A stretch of DNA of 32,898 bases. Source: Sulfitobacter sp. Lineage in GTDB: Bacteria > Pseudomonadota > Alphaproteobacteria > Rhodobacterales > Rhodobacteraceae. Below are positions 23,664-32,786 of this stretch, in pieces. Each line of letters starts with the position of its first letter. Positions within the stretch are counted from its first letter, which is position 1. The notes under the pieces are model-generated. The model worked only from the letters and a program-made list of their open reading frames with translations. It did no database searches and was not told the origin of the DNA. Where the stretch lies: positions 1 through 32,898 of the forward strand of contig JAGXHE010000021.1 in the NCBI GenBank assembly GCA_024636445.1. The letters are read 5' to 3'. The translations under genes were made by a program, and so were the position numbers.

Positions 23664-24872
23664 ATGACCACCATAGTTCAGCAAGCAAGCTATCGCTGGG
23701 TGATCGTGACCGCTTCGGCATTGATACTGGCAATTTCGATGGGCGCGATCGTCAATGGCATGTCCGCCTTTATCGTGCCCATGCAAGAGCAGTACGGCTG
23801 GGCGCGCGGCCAGATCGCGCTGATCAACTTTGCTGGGATCATGGGGTTGGCTCTGGGTGGTCTGATCATGGGGCCATTGTCAGATCGCAGGGGCACGCGC
23901 CCTGTGGTCATGTTCGGCGTGACCGTGCTGGGCCTGTGTTATCTGGCGGCGTCGCTGATGACGGCACTTTGGCAATTCTACCTTTTGTTCTTCATCGCGG
24001 GTTTCTTCGGGGCCGCGGCGATTTTTCCGCCGGTCATGGCCGCCGTTGGCAACTGGTTTTTCGTGGGCGCGGGTATGGCCATCGGCATCGCTTCGGCGGG
24101 TCAGGCACTGGGACAGGGCGGGGTGCCGTTTGCCTCGTCCTTCCTGATAAAATCCTTTGGCATCAGCGGTGCGTTCGGGATCACGGGTGCTTTCATGTTG
24201 GTGACAATGCTGCCGCTTAGCTTGCTGTTGCGACAACCGCCCGCTGCCGGTGATGCGCAGCGCAAAGCCAGTGCCGCCGAAGAAGACACCGCCGTGCCGA
24301 CCAACACCGTGATCGTGACCATGAGTGCTGCGATCATCCTGTGCTGCACCTGCATGTCGACGCCGCTGATGCATCTGGTGCCGTTGATCCAGGACCGGGG
24401 ATTTGCCGCCGAAGAAGCGGGCAGCGTGATTTTTGTGATGCTTCTGGTGGCCATTCTGGGCCGTCTGGCCTTTGGCAAGCTTGCGGATGTGATCGGGGCC
24501 TTGCCTGCCTATATGACGGCGACGGGTTGGATGACGCTGATGGTCTTTGGCTTCATCTATATCGACCGGCTGAGCACCTTCTACGTTTACGCGATCATCT
24601 ATGGCTTTGGATATGCTGGGGTGATGACGGGCGTTCTGGTCTCGCTGCGCGTGCTTACGCCGCCGTCCCGGCGCGCCACGGCGTTGGGGATTGTCACGAT
24701 GTTCGGCTGGTTCGGCCATGCAATCGGCGGCTATCAGGGCGGAGCGCTCTATGATCTGACCGGCAATTACACGGCAGCCTATGCCGTGGCCGCCGTGGCC
24801 GGTGTCTTGAACCTGATCATCGTCAGCACGTTGTTGCGCAAGACACGCCGCGCACAGACGTTGCCTGCATGA
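23664..24872 (+). CDS. MFS transporter, monocarboxylate/oxalate-formate type
   Basis: The 402-residue inner-membrane protein has twelve predicted helices in two halves, joined by a charged loop near residues 190-215 (DAQRKASAAEEDTAVPTN). The inter-helix signature GPLSDRRGTRPV follows helix 2 in the first half, with FGKLADVIGALPAY in the second. It resembles MFS monocarboxylate or organic-anion carriers, but the substrate cannot be named. AAGGA lies 9 bases before the ATG. It is convergent with tusA, six bases apart. Confidence 0.88.
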   Translation: MTTIVQQASYRWVIVTASALILAISMGAIVNGMSAFIVPMQEQYGWARGQIALINFAGIMGLALGGLIMGPLSDRRGTRPVVMFGVTVLGLCYLAASLMTALWQFYLLFFIAGFFGAAAIFPPVMAAVGNWFFVGAGMAIGIASAGQALGQGGVPFASSFLIKSFGISGAFGITGAFMLVTMLPLSLLLRQPPAAGDAQRKASAAEEDTAVPTNTVIVTMSAAIILCCTCMSTPLMHLVPLIQDRGFAAEEAGSVIFVMLLVAILGRLAFGKLADVIGALPAYMTATGWMTLMVFGFIYIDRLSTFYVYAIIYGFGYAGVMTGVLVSLRVLTPPSRRATALGIVTMFGWFGHAIGGYQGGALYDLTGNYTAAYAVAAVAGVLNLIIVSTLLRKTRRAQTLPA

Positions 24873-24878
24873 GAGCCT

Positions 24879-25112
24879 TCAACGCCCCTTGCGGATGACA
24901 TAGACCTGCACCGCACCATCCATATCAGACGACACCAGATCATGCCCCGCCTCGGCGCAGAAATGCGGCATGTCGATCACAGCAGCGGGGTCGTCAGCCT
25001 GCACGGTCAGCGTGTCGCCCACGGACAGCGGTTGCAGACGTTTGCGCGCCTTGAGAACGGGCAGGGGGCACAAAAGCCCCGTCGCGTCCAGGATATGAGG
25101 ATCATCGGTCAT
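24879..25112 (-). CDS. TusA-family sulfurtransferase
   Basis: This 77-residue cytoplasmic protein carries persulfide sulfur. The family signature LDATGLLCPLPVLKARKRL contains the CPxP motif with the active Cys at residue 15. TusA relatives supply sulfur for tRNA 2-thiouridine, molybdenum cofactor or sulfur oxidation. The sequence alone does not say which branch this belongs to. It is divergent from ccdA, with about 95 bases between them. Confidence 0.92.
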   Translation of the reverse strand: MTDDPHILDATGLLCPLPVLKARKRLQPLSVGDTLTVQADDPAAVIDMPHFCAEAGHDLVSSDMDGAVQVYVIRKGR

Positions 25113-25206
25113 CCCCTTGATCTAAGCGGGTTGTTTCAACCTGTCCACAAGGATGTGACCAAAGACCCCCGTGACGGCGCGGGCGCGATGGCCTAAGAGC
25201 AAAGTC

Positions 25207-25959
25207 ATGTACGGAATAGACATCATCGACGCCGCGCTTTTGCCGGCCATGCTGATCGCACTGGTCGCAGGCGTTTTCAGCTTTCTCAGCCCCTGTGTGC
25301 TGCCGATTGTGCCGCCGTATCTGGCGTATATGAGCGGCGTGACGCTGAACGACATGGACAGTGTCGCCGCGGGTCGCCGCCGTGCGGTGATCGCAGCGCT
25401 TTTCTTCGTGATGGGGCTGAGCACGGTGTTCTTGCTGCTGGGCTTTACCGCATCGGCCTTCGGCGCGTTTTTCCTGCAAAACCAGATATTGTTTTCGCGC
25501 ATCTCCGGCGTTGTGGTGATCATATTCGGCCTGCATTTCCTGAACGTGTTCCGCATTCCATTCCTGGACCAAGAAGCGCGGATGGACGTGGGCGACCGGG
25601 GCGGCTCGTCCTTTGGTGCCTATGTGCTGGGGCTGGCGTTCGCTTTCGGCTGGACGCCCTGCATCGGACCGCAACTGGGCGCGATCCTGTCGCTGGCGGC
25701 GTCCGAGGCATCGGTGGCCCGTGGCACGGTTTTGCTGGGAGTCTATGCGGCTGGTCTGGGCATTCCGTTCCTGCTGGCCGCGATGTTCATTACCCGCGCG
25801 ATGGGGCTGATGAACCGGATCAAACGCCACATGAAGCTGATCGAACGGATCATGGGCGTGCTTTTGGTCATCGTGGGTCTGGCACTGGTGACGGGCGCGT
25901 TCACATGGTTCAGCTTCTGGTTGTTGGAAACCTTTCCTGTTCTCAGCACTTTAGGCTGA
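25207..25959 (+). CDS. ccdA: Cytochrome c biogenesis protein CcdA
   Basis: CcdA moves electrons from cytoplasmic thioredoxin across the inner membrane to periplasmic thiol proteins used in cytochrome c maturation. The 250-residue product has six predicted helices. The two redox Cys lie in VFSFLSPCVLPIVPPYLAY and AFGWTPCIGPQLGAIL. ATG at 25207 gives the family N-terminus, and the upstream extension is not needed. Its neighbour tusA also handles thiol sulfur, which may be coincidence. Confidence 0.93.
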   Translation: MYGIDIIDAALLPAMLIALVAGVFSFLSPCVLPIVPPYLAYMSGVTLNDMDSVAAGRRRAVIAALFFVMGLSTVFLLLGFTASAFGAFFLQNQILFSRISGVVVIIFGLHFLNVFRIPFLDQEARMDVGDRGGSSFGAYVLGLAFAFGWTPCIGPQLGAILSLAASEASVARGTVLLGVYAAGLGIPFLLAAMFITRAMGLMNRIKRHMKLIERIMGVLLVIVGLALVTGAFTWFSFWLLETFPVLSTLG

Positions 25960-26022
25960 TCTGACGGCTTACCCTGCGCCAAAAACCTGTCTAGACTGAT
26001 GCCCAAAGCAGGACGCAGGCCG

Positions 26023-27285
26023 ATGCAGGGACCACAAAACTCAGTGACCAGACGCCGGGTGTTTTACATCCCCGGCTATGATCCGATTCACCCGCGCCGC
26101 TACCGCGAGCTTTACCGCAAGGAGGGCGCTGCGCAGGCGGCAATCAGCGGCTATCAGATCGGTCTGAAACCGCGCAAGTTCAACGGCAACTACGGCTGGC
26201 ACGTGGACGCGGTGATCGACGGTGCCGATGTCGATGCGGATGTCGAAGTGCTGGTCTGGTCCGACATCGTGCGCGACAGCATGGCGACCTCGATCCCCGC
26301 GACTTATCTGCAATTGATCCGCACCGCATGGGTCTATATCTCGACCGGCGCGCTGGGGCGTCTGATGAAGCTGCGCAAGGGGCCGATCATTGCAGCACTC
26401 TATCCGGTGGGCATGTTGCTGGTGCAACTGCTGCTGGCGATGATGGTGGCATGGGCTGTGTTCACTTTGGGCGTTCGCGCGAGCGATTGGGCGATGCAGG
26501 CGACGACAGGGTTTCAGGGGCCGCTCTTTGGGCTGCCTCTGATCCTGTGGGGCGCTTTGGGACTGGGTGTCGCGGTCTGGTTGATGCGGTGGTTCAAGAA
26601 ACAGGACGGAAAAATCTTCGCCTACTACCTGATGCATGATTACGCGTTTTCTGCCGCCTCGCGCGGGGCGAACCCGCCTGCCCTTGAGGCACGGATGGCG
26701 GTGTTTGCCGACAGTATCGCCACGGCTCTGGGGTCGGATGTGGACGAGGTTTTGGTTGTCGGCCATTCGTCGGGCGCGCATCTGGCGGTGTCGATCCTGT
26801 CGGATCTGATCCGTGCGGGCAGGGTGCCGGACGATGGCCCACAGCTTGCGTTTCTGTCGCTGGGGCAGGTGGTGCCGATGGTGTCGTTCCTGCCGGATGC
26901 GCACCGGCTGCGCGCCGATCTGCAATTCCTGGGCGCATCGGACGCCCTGACCTGGGTCGACGTGACGGCCCCCGGCGACGGCTGCGCCTTTGCGCTGTGC
27001 GATCCGGTGGCGGTGTCGGGCGTGGCCACCGAAAGTCAGCGCTGGCCGCTGGTCCTGTCGGCGGCCTTTACACAGACGCTGAGTGCCGAGCGCTGGAAAG
27101 AACTGCGCTGGCGGTTTTTCCGGCTGCATTTTCAATATATGTGCGCATTCGACCGGCCCGGCGACTATGACTATTTCCAGATCACCGCTGGGCCGCAGTT
27201 CCTGTCCGACCGCTTTGCCGGTCGCCAGCCGTCCAAATCGCGGATCGTTATAGCGGTGTCCAAGTACACCTCTGTCGTCGCATGA
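26023..27285 (+). CDS. Membrane-anchored serine-hydrolase-like protein of unknown function
   Basis: The product of about 420 residues begins TRRRVFYIPGYDP, like the first strand and oxyanion region of an alpha/beta hydrolase. Two or more membrane segments follow, at roughly residues 120-140 (ALYPVGMLLVQLLLAMMVAW) and 165-185 (LPLILWGALGLGVAVWLM). A nucleophile elbow, GHSSG, puts the catalytic Ser at 249. A probable acid and His lie later, but I could not assign them with certainty. The family is not recognised. ATG at 26023 has AGGA 9 bases before it; an ATG at 25999 lacks one. Its stop overlaps the P450 start (ATGA), so the two are translationally coupled. Confidence 0.75.
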   Translation: MQGPQNSVTRRRVFYIPGYDPIHPRRYRELYRKEGAAQAAISGYQIGLKPRKFNGNYGWHVDAVIDGADVDADVEVLVWSDIVRDSMATSIPATYLQLIRTAWVYISTGALGRLMKLRKGPIIAALYPVGMLLVQLLLAMMVAWAVFTLGVRASDWAMQATTGFQGPLFGLPLILWGALGLGVAVWLMRWFKKQDGKIFAYYLMHDYAFSAASRGANPPALEARMAVFADSIATALGSDVDEVLVVGHSSGAHLAVSILSDLIRAGRVPDDGPQLAFLSLGQVVPMVSFLPDAHRLRADLQFLGASDALTWVDVTAPGDGCAFALCDPVAVSGVATESQRWPLVLSAAFTQTLSAERWKELRWRFFRLHFQYMCAFDRPGDYDYFQITAGPQFLSDRFAGRQPSKSRIVIAVSKYTSVVA

Positions 27286-28634
27286 GACAGCCGCCCAAAC
27301 CCCCAAGCCGCCCTGACAAGGTATCGCTTTGGCGTTATGTGCGTCTGTTCCGGCGCGATCTGCTGTCGGCGCAGCCTGCGCGACTTTACCGTGCATGGAT
27401 GGCCGAGTTTCGTACACCTTTTTTCCGGTCGTATCTGCTGAACCAGCCCGATCTGGTCGATCTGGTGCTCAAGGAGCGTCCCGACGATTTTCCCAAATCG
27501 AACCGTATCAGCGAAGGGCTGCGTCCACTTTTGGGGAATTCGGTGTTTCTGACCAATGGCGAGACATGGAAACGCCAGCGCCGCATCATCGACCCCGCCT
27601 TTGAGGGAGGGCGTCTGCGTGACACCTTTGCCGCCATGTATGCCGCCGCCGACGCGGCCGCCGCACGGCTGGACAAACGCGCAGGCGAGGTGGTCGAGAT
27701 TGAGGCCGAAACCAGCCATGCCGCCGCCGACGTGATCTTTCGCACGTTGTTTTCGATCCCCATCGAACATGAGGTTGCCACCGAAGTCTTTGACGAATTT
27801 CGCCGCTATCAGCGTGGCCAGCCGATCCTGAATCTGGCCGCTTTTATTCCGCTGCCGCACTGGATGCCGCGTCTGCACCGAAAGTCCACCCGCGCCAGTG
27901 CGGCGCGCATCCGCGATCTCATCACGCGGCTGACCCGCGACCGGATGGCGGCGATCGGCGCAGGCACGGCCCCCGACGATCTGGCGACAAAGATCATGAC
28001 CACCGCCGACCCGCAGACCGGTCAGACATTTGACACCGAAGAGATGGTTGATCAGGTGGCGATCTTCTTTCTTGCCGGGCACGAGACAAGCGCTTCGGCG
28101 CTGGCCTGGGCGCTGTACCTGATGGCGCTTTACCCCGAATGGCAGGAGCGGCTGGCCGCCGAGGCGCAGGTGCTGGACGGCCCTGATTTTTCGGTGATGT
28201 CAAAGCTGCGCCTGTCGCGCGATGTTTTCCGCGAGACCCTGCGCCTGTATCCGCCGGTGCCGATGATGGTGCGCGAGGCCGCGTGCCCCGAGCATTTTCG
28301 CGGCCGTGACATCAAGAAGGGCAGCCAGCTGGTCCTGAGCCCCTGGCACCTGCACCGGCACGAGCGGCTGTGGGACCGGCCCGATGATTTCGAGCCCGAG
28401 CGCTGGCACACCGAGAACGGCAAATCCTGCGCGCGCAGCGCCTATATGCCGTTTTCCGCAGGCGCGCGGGTGTGCACGGGGGCAGGCTTTGCCATGGTCG
28501 AAGGGCCGCTGATCCTGTCACGTATCCTGCGCGATTTTCGCGTCACGTTGACCGACGCACCGCCGCCCGTGCCTGTTGCACACCTGACTGTGCGCTCGGA
28601 TCGGGGCATTCCGCTGAAGTTGTCACGCCGCTGA
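27282..28634 (+). CDS. Cytochrome P450
   Basis: The 450-residue soluble P450 binds heme through C398 in FSAGARVCTGAG. The I-helix oxygen motif is AGHETSA (about 266-272), the K-helix ExxR is ETLR, and FEPERWHTENG is the meander region. Substitution of Ala in FSAGARVC for the usual FGxGxRxC is tolerated in several families. The layout resembles bacterial carotenoid- or fatty-acid-hydroxylating types, but the substrate is unknown. No ferredoxin or reductase gene lies nearby. It overlaps the hydrolase-like gene by four bases, which suggests a shared pathway. AFEGGRLRDTF and WKRQRRIIDPAF are conserved heme-contact helices. Confidence 0.93.
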   Translation: MRQPPKPPSRPDKVSLWRYVRLFRRDLLSAQPARLYRAWMAEFRTPFFRSYLLNQPDLVDLVLKERPDDFPKSNRISEGLRPLLGNSVFLTNGETWKRQRRIIDPAFEGGRLRDTFAAMYAAADAAAARLDKRAGEVVEIEAETSHAAADVIFRTLFSIPIEHEVATEVFDEFRRYQRGQPILNLAAFIPLPHWMPRLHRKSTRASAARIRDLITRLTRDRMAAIGAGTAPDDLATKIMTTADPQTGQTFDTEEMVDQVAIFFLAGHETSASALAWALYLMALYPEWQERLAAEAQVLDGPDFSVMSKLRLSRDVFRETLRLYPPVPMMVREAACPEHFRGRDIKKGSQLVLSPWHLHRHERLWDRPDDFEPERWHTENGKSCARSAYMPFSAGARVCTGAGFAMVEGPLILSRILRDFRVTLTDAPPPVPVAHLTVRSDRGIPLKLSRR

Positions 28635-28718
28635 CATTTCGTTTGCGCTATCACATTCTAAGCTGCCGTCAGATGCGGTAACACCGTCTAAAGAATCAAA
28701 TGAATTCCGGAGATTTCC

Positions 28719-29609
28719 ATGTCCAAGACCTCAGACCAACACGCGCAAATGCACACAGGTGCAGGCTTTATCGCTGCATTGGACCAATCGGGCGGGTCGA
28801 CGCCAAAGGCGCTGGGGCTTTATGGCGTGGACTCCAACGACTATGAAACCGAAGAAGAAATGTTTGGCGAAATTCAGAAGATGCGCGCGCGGATCATTCT
28901 GGCCGACGATTTCACCGGCAAGAAAGTGATCGGCGCGATCCTGTTCGAGCGCACCATGCACGAGAGCATCGAGGGCAAGAAAGTGCCGGACTATTTGTGG
29001 GAGAACTGCAATGTCGTACCGTTTCTGAAGATCGACAAAGGCCTTGAGGACGAAGCGCACGGCGTGCAGCTGATGAAACCGATGCCCGAGCTGGATGCGA
29101 CGCTGCAAACGGCGGCCAAGGCCGGTATCTTTGGGACCAAGGAACGCTCGGTCATCAACAGCGCCAATGTGGATGGCATCGAACAGGTCGTTGCACAGCA
29201 ATTTCAGGTGGCGCGTCAGGTCATCGCCGCCGGTCTGGTGCCGATCATCGAGCCAGAGGTGAACATCCACTCCGACACCAAATCGCAGGCCGAGGACATG
29301 CTGAAAGCGGCGATAGCGCAGCATCTGGATACACTGGCGGAGGGTGATGATGTCATGCTGAAACTGACGATTCCGAATGTAGCAGGTCTGTATGACGACC
29401 TGGCGGATCACGCGCGGGTCGTGCGGGTCGTGGCGCTGTCGGGTGGTTACAGCACCGATGACGCCTGCGAAAAACTAGGCAAAAACAGCAAGATGATCGC
29501 GAGCTTCAGTCGCGCGCTGACCGAAGGGTTGCAGCGGGCGATGTCGGACGCTGAGTTCAACGCGGCACTCGGGACGAACATCGACAAGATCTACCGCGCG
29601 TCGATTTGA
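28719..29609 (+). CDS. fda: Class I fructose-bisphosphate aldolase
   Basis: This 296-residue aldolase interconverts fructose 1,6-bisphosphate with the two triose phosphates in glycolysis and gluconeogenesis. Early motifs are GFIAALDQSGGSTPKALGLYG and VIGAILFERTMHE. The Schiff-base Lys is K215 in VMLKLTIPN, close to K212 of the staphylococcal enzyme. VVALSGGYSTDDAC follows and binds phosphate. Length matches the bacterial class I group. GGAG precedes the ATG by about 8 bases. It is convergent with the RHH gene of the fumC operon, six bases apart. Confidence 0.94.
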   Translation: MSKTSDQHAQMHTGAGFIAALDQSGGSTPKALGLYGVDSNDYETEEEMFGEIQKMRARIILADDFTGKKVIGAILFERTMHESIEGKKVPDYLWENCNVVPFLKIDKGLEDEAHGVQLMKPMPELDATLQTAAKAGIFGTKERSVINSANVDGIEQVVAQQFQVARQVIAAGLVPIIEPEVNIHSDTKSQAEDMLKAAIAQHLDTLAEGDDVMLKLTIPNVAGLYDDLADHARVVRVVALSGGYSTDDACEKLGKNSKMIASFSRALTEGLQRAMSDAEFNAALGTNIDKIYRASI

Positions 29610-29615
29610 GGGAGC

Positions 29616-29834
29616 CTAACGCCCCGTCAATTCGCGAAAGACAAACAGCCGGATGGACGAGGCCAGACCTACATCAGGGTCGCGCGCATCGTCTATCTCG
29701 GCTGCCAGCGCGTTGATCGGCTGGCCGCGCGTTGCAGCGATATCCCGAAAAGCCCGCCAGAATGCGTCTTCCAGTGACACCGACGTGCGGTGCCCGTGCA
29801 GCGTCAGCGACCGTTTTACGGGCCGACCGCTCAT
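29616..29834 (-). CDS. Ribbon-helix-helix domain protein
   Basis: This 72-residue protein resembles the RHH_4 group. The strand KRSLTLHGHRTSVSLEDAFW is followed by two helices (FRDIAATRGQPINALAAEID and SSIRLFVFREL). RHH proteins bind DNA as dimers, usually as small repressors, though this subfamily has no known target. It is the third gene of the fumC unit, and its ATG overlaps the stop of the DUF4169 gene (ATGA), so it is translated in coupling with that gene. Confidence 0.88.
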   Translation of the reverse strand: MSGRPVKRSLTLHGHRTSVSLEDAFWRAFRDIAATRGQPINALAAEIDDARDPDVGLASSIRLFVFRELTGR

Positions 29835-30007
29835 GTGTCGCGCTTGTGGTTGTCCAGCGCGCGCAACGCCCTGTCGGCCTCTTTGCGCGCGCTGTCTTTT
29901 TCCGACTTGGTGCGCCCGAATTTGACCGCATTCGCGTCGGCCTGCGCGGATTTGTCAGCGCGGGCCTTGGCTTTGCGGGCTTTGTTCAGGTTTACCGGTG
30001 TCGCCAT
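29831..30007 (-). CDS. DUF4169 small basic protein
   Basis: A 58-residue protein, MATPVNLNKARKAKARADKS at the start, then VKFGRTKSEKDSARKEADRA and an end at HKRDT. The Lys/Arg-rich helical pattern is that of DUF4169, found next to fumC in Rhodobacterales. Function is unknown; nucleic-acid or ribosome contact is only a guess from charge. It starts four bases after the fumC stop and overlaps the RHH gene by four bases. Confidence 0.85.
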   Translation of the reverse strand: MATPVNLNKARKAKARADKSAQADANAVKFGRTKSEKDSARKEADRALRALDNHKRDT

Positions 30008-30011
30008 CGGC

Positions 30012-31403
30012 TTACTTTGGACCGATCATGTTTTCGGGACGCACCACGCGGTCGAATTCCTCCGCATCGACGAAACCGAGCGCGATCGCTTCTTCCTTCA
30101 GCGTCGTGCCGTTTTTGTGCGCGGTCTTGGCGACCTTGGTGGCGTTGTCATAACCGATGGTTGGAGCCAATGCGGTGACCAGCATCAGCGATTCCTTCAT
30201 CAGCTTGTCGATGCGCGCGATATTCGCCTGCGTGCCGACCACCATGTTGTCGGTAAAGCTGCCCGCCGCGTCACCCAGCAATTGCATCGACTGGATCACG
30301 TTATAGCTCATCATCGGGTTGTAGACGTTCAACTCGAAGTGGCCTTGCGAGCCGGCAAAGCCCACGGCGGCATCATTGCCCATCACATGCGCGCAAACCA
30401 TCGTCAGCGCCTCGGCCTGTGTGGGGTTCACCTTGCCCGGCATGATCGACGATCCCGGCTCGTTTTCGGGCAGGATCAATTCGCCCAGACCCGAGCGCGG
30501 GCCCGAACCCAGCAGCCGCATGTCGTTGGCGATCTTGAACAGGGATGCGGCCACGGTTTTCAGCGCGCCAGAGAACATGACCATCGCGTCATGTGCGGCC
30601 AGCGCCTCGAACTTATTGGGAGCGGTGACGAAGGGCAGGTCGGTGATCGTGGCGATTTCAGCGGCGACCTTCTCGGCAAAACCCCTGCGGGTGTTCAGAC
30701 CGGTGCCGACAGCGGTACCGCCCTGCGCCAGCTCGTAGATGTCAGGCAGGCAGGCTTCGACCCGTGCGATGCCCTTGGCGACCTGGTGGGCATAACCGCC
30801 AAATTCCTGTCCCAGCGTCAGCGGTGTCGCGTCCTGAGTGTGGGTGCGGCCGATCTTGATGATATCCTTGAACTCGTCGGACTTGGCCGCCAGCGCTGCG
30901 TGCAGCTTGCGCAGGCCCGGCAGCAGCGTGTCGCGGGCGACCATGCCGATGGCCACATGCATTGCCGTGGGGAACGTGTCGTTTGACGACTGACCCATGT
31001 TGCAGTGGTCGTTGGGGTGAACGGGGGTTTTGGACCCCATCTCGCCGCCCATGATTTCGATGGCGCGATTCGAGATGACCTCGTTCGCGTTCATGTTCGA
31101 CTGCGTGCCCGATCCGGTCTGCCAGACGACGAGCGGAAAGTTGTCGTCGAACTTGCCGTCAATCACCTCTTGCGCCGCCTGGTCGATGGCGGGGGCCAGT
31201 TTCGCATCCAGATCACCGAACTCCAGGTTGACCGTGGCGCAGGCTTTCTTGATCACACCCAGCGCGCGTACGATGGCTATGGGCTGTTTTTCCCAACCGA
31301 TGGGAAAGTTGATGATCGAGCGTTGCGTCTGCGCGCCCCAGTATTTGTCCGAAGGGACCTCAAGAGGTCCGAAACTGTCGGTTTCGGTGCGGGTTTGGGA
31401 CAT
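30012..31403 (-). CDS. fumC: Class II fumarate hydratase
   Basis: FumC converts fumarate to malate in the TCA cycle. The 463-residue product has the family length. Motifs include [80 protein letters not shown] and the signature [13 protein letters not shown] with the catalytic Ser. The class II enzyme is Fe-independent and oxygen-stable. ATG at 31403 is chosen because GGAG lies 8 bases before it and the N-terminus is canonical. It leads the operon with the DUF4169 and RHH genes. Confidence 0.96.
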   Translation of the reverse strand: MSQTRTETDSFGPLEVPSDKYWGAQTQRSIINFPIGWEKQPIAIVRALGVIKKACATVNLEFGDLDAKLAPAIDQAAQEVIDGKFDDNFPLVVWQTGSGTQSNMNANEVISNRAIEIMGGEMGSKTPVHPNDHCNMGQSSNDTFPTAMHVAIGMVARDTLLPGLRKLHAALAAKSDEFKDIIKIGRTHTQDATPLTLGQEFGGYAHQVAKGIARVEACLPDIYELAQGGTAVGTGLNTRRGFAEKVAAEIATITDLPFVTAPNKFEALAAHDAMVMFSGALKTVAASLFKIANDMRLLGSGPRSGLGELILPENEPGSSIMPGKVNPTQAEALTMVCAHVMGNDAAVGFAGSQGHFELNVYNPMMSYNVIQSMQLLGDAAGSFTDNMVVGTQANIARIDKLMKESLMLVTALAPTIGYDNATKVAKTAHKNGTTLKEEAIALGFVDAEEFDRVVRPENMIGPK

Positions 31404-31636
31404 GAATAGGCTCCGGGCTTGTGAAATGTACGCAGGGTGTACCGCCATGACTGCGCTGGCGCAATTGGGCAATGGCCGTGTTAGCGCCCGACATCTTGTG
31501 GCATCTGGCCGGTAAAGACGTTCTTAACGCAAGATCGCTATTTGGCATGAGTTTCAACATGGCAGTGCCCCGCCCGCCGCCTATATACACTCAAGGGCGT
31601 CGCAAGATCGCCTATCCCGTCCCGAAAGGACCCATG

Positions 31637-32209
31637 ATGACGCGATCCGCCGCTGCCACCCGCACATTTACCGCAGCACAGCTGCATCTGTTGGCGGCGC
31701 TGACCGTTCTGTTTCTGATAGCGTTTGCCCTGCCTGTGCGGGCCGACATCCGGCCGTTCATCGGCATTTATGAAGGGTCTGCCGATGTGCTTTCTGCCGA
31801 TGGCACCGTGCAGCCGCGCGATATGAGCGTCGAGATCGGCGAGACCCCGAAGGGCTTTACCGTGCGTTGGTCATCGACCCGCACCCGCGACAATGGCACG
31901 GAAAAGTCGAAATCCTATACCATCCGTTTTGTACCCAGCGAACGCGATGGAATATTTGCCGCCGCGATGGGCCGCAATGTCTTTGGGCACGATGTGCAAC
32001 TGGACCCGATGCAAGGCGAACCCTATGTCTGGGCGCGGCTGGCGGGCGACACGCTGTCAATCTATTCACTCTATGTGACGGATGACGGGGGCTACGAGAT
32101 CCAGCAATTCGACCGCACGCTGGTTGCCGAAGGTTTGCAGCTGAAGTTTCAGCGCCTGCGCGATGGTGTACCGCTGCGCTCGGTCGACACGGTGTTGAAG
32201 CGGAAATAG
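31637..32209 (+). CDS. Secreted protein of unknown function
   Basis: The product of about 190 residues carries a signal peptide whose core is LLAALTVLFLIAFALPVRAD. The mature part begins IRPFIGIYEGSADVLSADG and continues as alternating strands with MSVEIGETPKGFTVRWSS and DTLSIYSLYVTDDGGYEIQQ, which suggests a beta-barrel or lipocalin-like shape, ending VLKRK. I do not recognise the family. AAGGA is 6 bases before this ATG; ATG at 31634 is equally possible. It is divergent from fumC and convergent with sspB. Confidence 0.7.
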   Translation: MTRSAAATRTFTAAQLHLLAALTVLFLIAFALPVRADIRPFIGIYEGSADVLSADGTVQPRDMSVEIGETPKGFTVRWSSTRTRDNGTEKSKSYTIRFVPSERDGIFAAAMGRNVFGHDVQLDPMQGEPYVWARLAGDTLSIYSLYVTDDGGYEIQQFDRTLVAEGLQLKFQRLRDGVPLRSVDTVLKRK

Positions 32210-32264
32210 CGGCTAACGGCGCGGCATATCGCTTGCGCGAGCGGCGGCACCGCGCGCGGCAAAC

Positions 32265-32786
32265 CTAAGGTTTGCGGAAACTGTCCAGCGAGACCACTTC
32301 GGCGTCTTTCTTGCCGGGCTGTTTCTTCGCATCAGTGTGATCAGTGTGTTCGACCGGCGATGGCACGACTTCGTGCTTGTCCTTGTCGGTCTTGCCCTTG
32401 TCCGCGCCAGTCGCATCACTGCCCCCGGCTGCGTCCTGGCTTTCAAAACGCAGACCGAATTCCACCGACGGGTCCACGAATGTCTTTATCGCGTTATATG
32501 GAATATAGAGCGGCTCGGGCGCGTCACCGAAGTTCAGGGTGATCGAAAACCCGTCTTCGTTCACCTCAAGTTTGTCGTACCAATGCTGCATGACCACCGT
32601 CATCTCTCCGGGATAGCGGTCAGACAGCCAATCGGCCAGCTCCGCGTCGGGATGGCTGGTGTCGAAGGTGATGAAAAAATGATGCGCTCCGGGCAGACCG
32701 TTGTCCGCCACGTCCTGCAAGACTTTGCGGATCAAACCCCGCATCGCGTCATGCATCAGATTGCCATAGTCAATGTTGCGGCCCAT
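32265..32786 (-). CDS. sspB: SspB-type ClpXP adaptor (alphaproteobacterial form)
   Basis: SspB tethers ssrA-tagged and other substrates to the ClpXP protease. The product of about 173 residues begins GRNIDYGNLMHDAMRGLIR and includes HHFFITFDTSHPDAELADWL and LNFGDAPEPLYIPYNAIKTF, the tag-binding fold. A disordered acidic-basic linker leads to the tail EVVSLDSFRKP, which should contact the ClpX zinc-binding domain. ATG at 32786 gives the usual family start; an ATG at 32828 adds 14 residues, and neither has a clear ribosome binding site. A palindrome, GCAAACCT-A-AGGTTTGC, covers the stop codon. Confidence 0.92.
   Translation of the reverse strand: MGRNIDYGNLMHDAMRGLIRKVLQDVADNGLPGAHHFFITFDTSHPDAELADWLSDRYPGEMTVVMQHWYDKLEVNEDGFSITLNFGDAPEPLYIPYNAIKTFVDPSVEFGLRFESQDAAGGSDATGADKGKTDKDKHEVVPSPVEHTDHTDAKKQPGKKDAEVVSLDSFRKP

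Noticed and set aside
26041-27417. 458-codon minus-strand frame opposite the hydrolase-like gene
   Set aside because: The plus-strand frame has a GHSSG elbow, membrane segments and a coupled P450 start. The minus frame is His/Arg/Gln-rich without motifs.
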